A stretch of DNA of 5,072 nt from Streptomyces speibonae (lineage in GTDB: Bacteria; Actinomycetota; Actinomycetes; Streptomycetales; Streptomycetaceae): assembly GCA_000715605.1 (NCBI GenBank), contig KL568547.1, positions 76,081 through 81,152 on the forward strand, given 5' to 3'. This document shows, piece after piece, positions 1 through 4,675 of the stretch; position 1 is the stretch's first letter; each line of letters begins with the position of its first letter. A program made the translations under genes and the position numbers. The notes beneath the pieces were generated by a model. It searched no databases, had not been told where the DNA came from, and worked only from the letters and a program-made list of their open reading frames with translations.

Positions 1-630
1 GTACCCGGCCGCGCCGGAGCTGCCGTCGTCCTCGGCGGCGGCGCCGGAGCCCTCGGCGGCCTCCAGCTCGGCCTCGTCGACCGGCTTCTGCTGCTTCTTC
101 GCCGGGGCCTTCTTCGTGCGGTGCTGGGCGAGGATCGCGTCGATGTCGCCGCGGTGCCGCATGGCGTGCAGGATCTGGTCCCGGTAGGCGCCGGAGGTGT
201 ACTGCTCGGTCTGGCTGATCCCGTCGAACTCCACGCCCAGCTCGGCCAGCGACTCGGTCATCGCGGTCTTGAAGTGCTCGGCCCAGTTCGGGTGCGGCGA
301 GCCCTTGGGGGCGGGGACGGAGGTCAGCGGCTTGCCGATGTGCTCGGCCCACGACTCGTCGACCCCGGGGACGCCGGCCGGGACCTTGCGGTACCGGTCG
401 TAGTCGTCCCAGGAGATCAGGTGCCGCACCTGATGTCCCCGCCGACGGATCTCGTCGGCGACGAGGTGCGGGGTCATGACCTCGCGCAGGTTGCCGAGGT
501 GGATCGGGCCCGAGGGGGAGAGCCCGGACGCGACGACGACCGGTTTGCCCGGGGCCCGACGCTCCGACTCGGCAACGACCTCATCCGCGAAACGGGAGAC
601 CCAGTCGGTGGTCTCGGTGCTCTGAGCCAC
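1..630 (-). CDS. lysS: Lysyl-tRNA synthetase, class I (N-terminal 210 residues, 3' part outside window)
   Basis: This cytoplasmic enzyme attaches lysine to tRNA-Lys using ATP. The minus strand reads open from 630 to the window edge, giving 210 residues. The class I signature is clear: SGLSPSGPIHLGN at about residues 35-47, where HLGN (490-501) is the HIGH-type ATP-binding motif, followed by REVMTPHLVADEIRRRGH and LISWDDYDRYRKVP, typical of class I LysRS rather than the unrelated class II enzyme. Residues 171-209 form a charged, low-complexity stretch (KKAPAKKQQKP, then Glu/Ala/Gly/Ser/Asp-rich), probably a disordered insert before the next core segment. I chose the GTG at 630 because GAAGGA (641-646) lies 10 nt upstream. 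An in-frame GTG at 639 would add three residues but sits only 1 nt from that site. The gene is divergent from the surface-protein gene at 908. Family assignment is secure; the exact start is less so. Confidence 0.95.
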   Translation of the reverse strand, partial: MAQSTETTDWVSRFADEVVAESERRAPGKPVVVASGLSPSGPIHLGNLREVMTPHLVADEIRRRGHQVRHLISWDDYDRYRKVPAGVPGVDESWAEHIGKPLTSVPAPKGSPHPNWAEHFKTAMTESLAELGVEFDGISQTEQYTSGAYRDQILHAMRHRGDIDAILAQHRTKKAPAKKQQKPVDEAELEAAEGSGAAAEDDGSSGAAGY

Positions 631-640
631 GATCGGCACG

Positions 641-646
641 TCCTTC
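641..646 (-). promoter_or_regulatory. Ribosome binding site of lysS, used to choose the start
   Basis: On the minus strand this reads GAAGGA, a good Shine-Dalgarno match. It is 10 nt from the GTG at 630 and only 1 nt from the in-frame GTG at 639, which favours the downstream start. Both starts give the same protein apart from three residues. Confidence 0.55.
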
Positions 647-689
647 TTTCTCCATCGGCGGCCAGTACGGTCGCACGGCCGGCTGCCCC

Positions 690-718
690 ATTCTCCCAGG
701 CCGCGCCCCAACCGGGAA
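690..718 (-). promoter_or_regulatory. Tentative lysS promoter
   Basis: On the minus strand a -10-like GAGAAT (690-695) is separated by 17 bp from TTCCCG (713-718), a poor -35. Transcription would begin near 683, leaving a leader of about 50 nt before the lysS start. The spacing is right but the -35 is weak, so this is only a candidate from visual inspection. Confidence 0.2.
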
Positions 719-762
719 AACGAGTTCACCAGGTTCTCCCGCGGTGCCGTCTTCGGCTCTCC

Positions 763-832
763 CCGACCGGCGGTTCTTGCGGTTCCCCCGATACCGGTCG
801 GCCGCGTACAACCATCCCCGCTGCCGACCGGT
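763..832. repeat. Alternating inverted repeats upstream of the LAETG gene
   Basis: CCGACCGG occurs at 763-770 and again at 824-831, with its reverse complement CCGGTCGG between them at 794-801. The middle copy can pair with either flank: 8 bp with the left copy, or 10 bp with the right copy (793-802 with 823-832). The two hairpins would exclude each other if the region is transcribed. Whether it is leader RNA, an operator cluster, or chance in GC-rich DNA is unknown. A weak -10-like TACAAC at 807-812, 17 bp after a poor TTCCCC at 784-789, would put the start near 819 and most of this array upstream of the transcript. Confidence 0.4.
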
Positions 833-845
833 CCAACTGCCCGTG

Positions 846-859
846 GGAACGGCCGTTCC
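846..859. repeat. Perfect 14-bp palindrome, candidate operator
   Basis: GGAACGGCCGTTCC is its own reverse complement. It ends 36 nt before the ribosome binding site (GGGAG, 896-900) of the LAETG surface-protein gene. This fits a site for a dimeric regulator or a short RNA hairpin. The left arm begins with GGAAC, as in ECF sigma -35 elements, but I saw no matching -10 at the expected distance. The palindrome is certain; its function is not. Confidence 0.4.
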
Positions 860-907
860 AGCCGTCCCCCTCCGATTCCACCCGCTTCCACGTCCGGGAG
901 ACCGTAG

Positions 908-2005
908 ATGCACAAAGCCTGGGGACGCATAGTCGCCGCAGCGGGTGCAGCCGTGCTGGCCCTGCTGCCCGTGTCGGCACCGGAGGCTCAGGCCGCGCCC
1001 GCAGAGGGGACGGCCGACGTGCAGGCACATCTGCATCTCCAGTCCCACACCATCCCCGGTCAGAGACTCCCGGTGGAGGTGGGCGCCTTCCAGCTGCACG
1101 AGGCAGGGGTGACACACCTCACGATCAAGGTGACCCTCCCCTCCGAGGTCACCTACGAGTCGACCGGTGACCACATGAACTGCAAGCCGCCCGCCCGAGG
1201 AAGCCGCACCGTCATCTGCGTCCCGGACCGCGAGAGGCTGGACGGGAGTGTGACGGGCAAGATGATGGTCCGGGTCCAGGAGGACGTGCTGCCGGGCACG
1301 GTGTTGAGGTTCACCAGCGCTCTCGTCACCGAGGCCCGCACAGTGGACCCCCGGCCCGGAAACGACTCGAAGACGGCCAAGGTCACGGTCGTGAAGCCCG
1401 TCGACATGGCCTCCGCATGGGAGCCGTCCTCCCTCTCGGTGACCCCGGGCAGGCCGGTGACCGTGAAATTCATCGTGACCAACCACGGCCCCGGCACAGC
1501 AACCCCCGGGCTTCACGTGAACTTCACCACCGATGATTCCGCTATGACACTGCTCCCGCGGACAGTCCCGCCGCCTGGAGTGACATGCACCGCGGATACG
1601 GGAATACAGATGTGCTGGGGATATGGCGAGCTGGCCCCGGGGGAGAGCCACACGCACACCCAGACCTGGGTCTTCGACGAGCAGCACGCCGGCCAGACCA
1701 TTCATGCCAAGGCCCGGCTCGGAGGTGTCGGACGGACCGACCCGAACGATGCGAACAACCCGGCCACCCTGACCTTCCACGTAGCCGGTACGGCTCCGTC
1801 GACGCCGGCCATGCCCTCCGCGTCGGCCGACACCTCGCCGTCGTCGCCCGGCGGGGCGTCCCAGAAGCCGGGTACCGGGGAGCACCTCGCCGAGACCGGC
1901 ACCGGGCCGCTCGCCACCGCGGTCGCGGCCGCGGGAGTTCTCCTCGCCGTCGCCCTCGGCGCGCTGCTCTCGAGGAGGCGGACTTGGCAACGCCGCTCCC
2001 GCTGA
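908..2005 (+). CDS. Sortase-anchored surface protein with two DUF11-like domains and an LAETG motif
   Basis: This 365-residue protein is probably exported and covalently attached to peptidoglycan. Residues 1-29 are a Sec signal peptide, with cleavage likely after Ala-Gln-Ala. Two Ig-like beta domains follow, at about 35-163 and 170-292. Each has one cysteine pair (Cys92/Cys104 and Cys227/Cys236) that could form a disulfide, and each closes with a DUF11-type Asp/Asn-rich strand (DPRPGNDSKTAKVTV and DPNDANNPATLTF). A Pro/Ser/Thr-rich linker (about 293-326) leads to LAETG (327-331), a hydrophobic helix (about 335-354) and an Arg-rich tail: the full cell-wall sorting signal. LAXTG is the form recognised by Streptomyces class E sortases, which also anchor long chaplins. 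The ATG at 908 has GGGAG 7 nt upstream. The ligand or role of the Ig-like domains cannot be read from the sequence. The gene lies between the two synthetase genes, and its codons are less GC-biased than those of argS, especially around 1540-1630. Confidence 0.9.
   Translation: MHKAWGRIVAAAGAAVLALLPVSAPEAQAAPAEGTADVQAHLHLQSHTIPGQRLPVEVGAFQLHEAGVTHLTIKVTLPSEVTYESTGDHMNCKPPARGSRTVICVPDRERLDGSVTGKMMVRVQEDVLPGTVLRFTSALVTEARTVDPRPGNDSKTAKVTVVKPVDMASAWEPSSLSVTPGRPVTVKFIVTNHGPGTATPGLHVNFTTDDSAMTLLPRTVPPPGVTCTADTGIQMCWGYGELAPGESHTHTQTWVFDEQHAGQTIHAKARLGGVGRTDPNDANNPATLTFHVAGTAPSTPAMPSASADTSPSSPGGASQKPGTGEHLAETGTGPLATAVAAAGVLLAVALGALLSRRRTWQRRSR
1886..1900 (+). other. LAETG sorting motif (class E sortase cleavage site)
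   Basis: These codons encode Leu-Ala-Glu-Thr-Gly at residues 327-331, followed by about 20 hydrophobic residues and SRRRTWQRRSR. In this family the sortase cuts between Thr and Gly and joins the Thr to the peptidoglycan cross-bridge. The Ala at position 2 separates it from the classical LPXTG of sortase A. Confidence 0.9.
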
Positions 2006-2022
2006 CCTGCCCCGGCCCGCAT

Positions 2023-2044
2023 CCGCGAAAATCGCTTTTCACGG
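2023..2044. repeat. AT-centred hairpin between the LAETG gene and argS
   Basis: CCG-C-GAAAA at 2023-2031 can pair with TTTTC-A-CGG at 2036-2044 around a TCGC loop, with one C/A mismatch. It lies 18 nt after the stop of the surface-protein gene. It could end that transcript, but it has no T-tract after it and the stem is modest. It also covers the place where an argS -35 would be expected. Confidence 0.25.
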
Positions 2045-2077
2045 CGTGGGATACTCGTCTGTCGTAGCAGTCCCACG
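2045..2077 (+). promoter_or_regulatory. argS upstream dyad overlapping a possible extended -10
   Basis: CGTGGGA (2045-2051) and TCCCACG (2071-2077) are perfect 7-bp inverted arms around 19 nt. A bulged alternative also pairs ACT (2053-2055) with AGT (2069-2071). The left arm overlaps TGGGATACT (2047-2055), which reads as an extended -10 (TG-N-GATACT). No good -35 is visible. Transcription from it would start near 2062 and give a leader of about 40 nt. The dyad may be an operator over the promoter, or chance. Confidence 0.25.
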
Positions 2078-2101
2078 AACCCGAGCAGAACGGCAGCCTC
2101 C

Positions 2102-3859
2102 ATGGCCTCGGTCACGTCCCTCACCGACTCCGTCCAGCAGCAGCTCGCGTCCGCCCTCTCGGCCACCCGGCCGGAGGCCGCCGGCGCCGACCCGCTGCTG
2201 CGACGAAGCGACCGGGCGGACTTCCAGGCCAACGGCATCCTCGCGCTGGCCAAGAAGGCGAAGTCCAACCCGCGCGAGCTCGCGGCCGAGGTCGTCGCCC
2301 GCATCACCACCGGCGACCTGATCAAGGACGTCGAGGTCTCGGGACCCGGCTTCCTCAACATCACCGTCGCCGACCGGGCGATCACCGGGAACCTCGCCGC
2401 CCGGTACGCGGACGACGAGCGCCTCGGGGTGCCGCTGAACGAGAACGCGGGCATCACGGTCATCGACTACGCCCAGCCGAACGTGGCGAAGGAGATGCAC
2501 GTCGGCCATCTGCGCTCCGCGGTCATCGGCGACGCCCTGCGCGGCATGCTCGACTTCACCGGCGAGAAGACGATCGGCCGGCACCACATCGGCGACTGGG
2601 GCACCCAGTTCGGCATGCTCATCCAGTACCTGTTCGAGCACCCGGGCGAGCTGGCCCCGCCCGAGGAGGTCGACGGCGAGCAGGCCATGTCGAACCTGAA
2701 CCGGGTGTACAAGGCCTCGCGGGCGCTCTTCGACGCGGACGAGGAGTTCAAGGAGCGGGCCCGCAAGCGGGTCGTCGCCCTCCAGTCCGGCGACAAGGAG
2801 ACGCTGGAGCTGTGGCAGCAGTTCGTCGACGAGTCGAAGGTCTACTTCAACTCCGTCTTCGAGAAGCTCGACATGGAGATCCGCGACGAGGAGATCGTCG
2901 GCGAGTCCGCCTACAACGAGGGCATGCCGGAGACCGCCCGCCTGCTGGAGGAGATGGGCGTCGCCGTGCGCTCCGAGGGCGCGCTGGTGGTGTTCTTCGA
3001 CGACATCCGGGGCAAGGACGACCAGCCGGTCCCGCTGATCGTGCAGAAGGCCGACGGCGGTTTCGGCTACGCGGCGTCCGACCTGACCGCCCTGCGCAAC
3101 CGGGTCGACGAGTTGCACGCCACGACGCTGCTGTACGTCGTGGACGTCCGGCAGTCCCTGCACTTCAAGATGGTCTTCGAGACGGCCCGCCGGGCCGGCT
3201 GGCTGAACGAGGACGTCACCGCGCACAACATGGGCTACGGCACGGTGCTCGGCGCGGACGGCAAGCCGTTCAAGACCCGTGAGGGCGAGACCGTACGCCT
3301 GGAGGACCTGCTGGACGAGGCCGTCCAGCGGGCCGCCGAGGTGGTGCGGGAGAAGGCGCGGGACCTCACCGAGGACGAGATCCGGGAGCGGGCCGCGCAG
3401 GTCGGCATCGGCGCGGTGAAGTACGCGGACCTGTCGACCTCGCCGAGCCGCGACTACAAGTTCGACCTGGACCAGATGGTCTCGCTCAACGGCGACACGT
3501 CGGTGTACCTCCAGTACGCCTACGCCCGTATCCAGTCCATCCTCCGCAAGGCCGGCGAGGTCCGCCCCGCTGCCCGTCCGGAGCTGGAGCTGCACGAGGC
3601 GGAGCGGGCCCTGGGCCTGCACCTGGACGCGTTCGGCGACACGGTCTTCGAGGCGGCCGCGGAGTACGCCCCGCACAAGCTGACGGCGTATCTCTACCGG
3701 CTGGCCACGCTGTTCACGTCGTTCTACGACAAGTGCCCGGTCCTCAAGGCCGACACCCCGGAGCAGGTCGGCAACCGGCTGTTCCTGTGCGACATGACGG
3801 CCCGCACCCTCACCAAGGGCATGGGCCTGCTGGGCATCCGGACCCCCGAGCGCCTCTGA
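2102..3859 (+). CDS. argS: Arginyl-tRNA synthetase (complete)
   Basis: This cytoplasmic class I synthetase attaches arginine to tRNA-Arg. The 585 residues match the usual bacterial ArgRS length. The N-terminal tRNA-recognition domain covers about 1-110 ([14 protein letters not shown] and [10 protein letters not shown]). The Rossmann catalytic core begins at [17 protein letters not shown], with HVGH at 133-136 as the HIGH motif, followed by [25 protein letters not shown] at 387-395 stands where KMSKS would be; many ArgRS lack the canonical KMSKS. The anticodon-binding DALR domain covers about 466-585 and ends in the typical [13 protein letters not shown]. The ATG at 2102 fits the family N-terminus and no other in-frame start is seen back to at least 2045, although no clear Shine-Dalgarno sequence precedes it. 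It is co-directional with the LAETG gene 96 bp upstream and convergent with the peptidoglycan-binding gene. No frameshift or missing catalytic motif is seen. Confidence 0.98.
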   Translation: MASVTSLTDSVQQQLASALSATRPEAAGADPLLRRSDRADFQANGILALAKKAKSNPRELAAEVVARITTGDLIKDVEVSGPGFLNITVADRAITGNLAARYADDERLGVPLNENAGITVIDYAQPNVAKEMHVGHLRSAVIGDALRGMLDFTGEKTIGRHHIGDWGTQFGMLIQYLFEHPGELAPPEEVDGEQAMSNLNRVYKASRALFDADEEFKERARKRVVALQSGDKETLELWQQFVDESKVYFNSVFEKLDMEIRDEEIVGESAYNEGMPETARLLEEMGVAVRSEGALVVFFDDIRGKDDQPVPLIVQKADGGFGYAASDLTALRNRVDELHATTLLYVVDVRQSLHFKMVFETARRAGWLNEDVTAHNMGYGTVLGADGKPFKTREGETVRLEDLLDEAVQRAAEVVREKARDLTEDEIRERAAQVGIGAVKYADLSTSPSRDYKFDLDQMVSLNGDTSVYLQYAYARIQSILRKAGEVRPAARPELELHEAERALGLHLDAFGDTVFEAAAEYAPHKLTAYLYRLATLFTSFYDKCPVLKADTPEQVGNRLFLCDMTARTLTKGMGLLGIRTPERL

Positions 3860-3880
3860 CCCCTCGGACGGCACATGCCA

Positions 3881-3919
3881 CGCGGCCCGTCCTCTCCCCC
3901 GGCGGGAGGACGGGCCGCG
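3881..3919. terminator. Bidirectional hairpin terminator between convergent genes
   Basis: A perfect 14-bp GC-rich stem pairs 3881-3894 with 3906-3919. It extends by one T-G wobble and one C-G pair to 16 bp, leaving a 7-nt loop (3897-3903). It lies 21 bp after the argS stop and 26 bp after the stop of the minus-strand gene, so it can serve both transcripts. Neither side has a T-tract, which is common for Streptomyces terminators. Confidence 0.85.
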
Positions 3920-3945
3920 ATGTCTTGGCCGTTGTCAGCGCGGGC

Positions 3946-4392
3946 TCAGCAGCCGCACATGTGGTCACGGAAGGCGGCCTTGGTGCGCGGTCCGGCGATT
4001 CCGTCGACCACAAGTCCGTAGCCCCCACGGTCGTTCAGGTAGCGCTGCAGCGCCGCGATCGTGTTGGGTCCGAGGATGCCGTCTTCCTTGCCGGCCCTGA
4101 ACCCCAGGTGGTTGAGGTAGCCCTGCGACGCCTTCCAGCTCTGGGTGCCGAGCAGCCCGTCGACCTTGCCGGGGTTGAAGCCGTACTTGAGCATCAGGCG
4201 CTGCCACTCCCTGGCCTGTGCCCTGCTCAGCCCCAGGTTGTTCACGGCGAGCACGGACACCGCCTCGGCGCTCACCGCCCGCTGCTGGGCCGGCGCGGGC
4301 GCTGCCGTCGCGGTGCCCGCTGCCGCGAGGGAGCCGGCGGCGATCCCGGCCGCGGTGGCCGCACTCACGAGTGTCCTGGTCAGAACTCGCAT
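3946..4392 (-). CDS. Secreted peptidoglycan-binding protein with three 26-residue repeats
   Basis: This 148-residue protein is probably exported and binds the cell wall without covalent attachment. Residues 1-30 are a signal peptide (MRVLTRTLVS, a long Ala/Gly-rich core, cleavage near ATA-AP). After a short Ala/Gln-rich stretch, residues 64-141 form three consecutive units of exactly 26 residues (64-89, 90-115, 116-141). Each unit carries the PG_binding_1-type core Asp-Gly-x-x-Gly (KVDGLLG, KEDGILG, VVDGIAG) followed by Ser/Thr-x-x-Ala. No enzymatic domain is present, so it is not itself a lysin. The chain ends His-Met-Cys-Gly-Cys; these are its only cysteines. The ATG at 4392 is favoured by GGAGG (4401-4405 on the plus-strand coordinates) 8 nt upstream and by the signal peptide; a longer reading to 4701 is unlikely. 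It is divergent from the helix-turn-helix gene at 4676 and convergent with argS. Confidence 0.9.
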   Translation of the reverse strand: MRVLTRTLVSAATAAGIAAGSLAAAGTATAAPAPAQQRAVSAEAVSVLAVNNLGLSRAQAREWQRLMLKYGFNPGKVDGLLGTQSWKASQGYLNHLGFRAGKEDGILGPNTIAALQRYLNDRGGYGLVVDGIAGPRTKAAFRDHMCGC

Positions 4393-4400
4393 GGGTTTCC

Positions 4401-4405
4401 CCTCC
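4401..4405 (-). promoter_or_regulatory. Ribosome binding site deciding the start of the peptidoglycan-binding gene
   Basis: On the minus strand this is GGAGG, followed by eight bases and the ATG at 4392. It settles the choice of that ATG over the upstream ATG at 4701, because the shorter reading begins directly with a signal peptide. Confidence 0.8.
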
Positions 4406-4453
4406 GTTGTTCGCTGTGCTGTCGACCACGAGCCTGCGGCCTCGCCGCCCGGG

Positions 4454-4497
4454 CCTGCCACAGGTGCCAGGAAACTGACGTGCTCACGGGACGTCCC
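4454..4497. repeat. Two palindromes upstream of the peptidoglycan-binding gene
   Basis: CCTGCCACAGGTGCCAGG (4454-4471) is an 18-bp dyad with one mismatched pair and a 2-nt centre. GGGACGTCCC (4488-4497) is a perfect 10-bp palindrome 16 bp further on. Both lie 60-105 bp upstream of the minus-strand start codon, where a promoter or operators for that gene would be expected. I could not identify convincing -10 and -35 boxes. Confidence 0.35.
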
Positions 4498-4516
4498 ACG
4501 CTCTGACCTGGGAGGA

Positions 4517-4549
4517 CGCCGTCCGTGACGTCGGGTCGACGGGACGGCG
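4517..4549. repeat. Bulged 12-bp hairpin in the divergent intergenic region
   Basis: CGCCGTCC (4517-4524) pairs with GGACGGCG (4542-4549). Inside it CGTC (4529-4532) pairs with GACG (4538-4541) around a GGGTC loop, leaving a 4-nt GTGA bulge on one side. It could be a terminator, a leader structure or a protein site. It sits between two divergent genes, where a terminator would normally not be needed. Confidence 0.4.
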
Positions 4550-4573
4550 GAACGGGGTGGCCGATTCCGCATG

Positions 4574-4602
4574 GTGCGGTGAACCGCACTCCGGTGGACC
4601 GC
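4574..4602. promoter_or_regulatory. Operator-like repeats upstream of the helix-turn-helix gene
   Basis: GTGCGGTGAACCGCAC (4574-4589) has perfect 7-bp inverted arms around GA. A related shorter dyad, CGGTGGACCG (4592-4601), follows, so CGGTGRACCGC occurs twice as a direct repeat 15 bp apart (4577-4587 and 4592-4602). A possible weak promoter for the plus-strand gene (TGGACC at 4595-4600, CAGAAT at 4616-4621, spacer 15) would overlap the second copy. This fits a regulator binding site, perhaps for the adjacent helix-turn-helix protein. The repeats are certain; the operator role is inferred. Confidence 0.4.
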
Positions 4603-4675
4603 GTGGTCGCTGATGCAGAATGAGACCGGCACACGGGGGCCCTGGACCGGCGAGCCCGAACGCGAGTGGGGGAAC

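Noticed and set aside
846..866. ECF sigma factor promoter beginning with GGAAC
   Set aside because: The nearest CGTC (863-866) leaves a spacer of only 12 bp, too short for this promoter class; the GGAAC is better explained as half of the palindrome.
640..907. tRNA gene or T-box leader next to the synthetase genes
   Set aside because: No cloverleaf, T-loop consensus or T-box sequence could be found by eye on either strand.
121..1170. 349-residue plus-strand open frame across lysS and the intergenic region
   Set aside because: It runs antisense to the well-supported lysS and out of frame into the LAETG gene; its composition is a GC-rich shadow with no recognisable domain.
581..1990. 469-residue minus-strand open frame
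   Set aside because: It is antisense to almost the whole LAETG gene, which has a signal peptide, Ig-like domains and sorting signal. The frame is rich in Arg/Gly and shows no domain.
2039..3874. 611-residue minus-strand open frame opposite argS
   Set aside because: It mirrors the argS reading frame almost exactly. Long antisense frames are expected opposite GC-rich Streptomyces genes.
3733..4506. 257-residue plus-strand open frame
   Set aside because: It starts inside argS, crosses the terminator hairpin and runs antisense to the peptidoglycan-binding gene.
4613..4675. Upstream in-frame ATG for the HTH gene, adding 21 residues
   Set aside because: No ribosome site precedes it and the family starts at MSRW. 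The added codons are fairly GC-biased, so it is not fully excluded.
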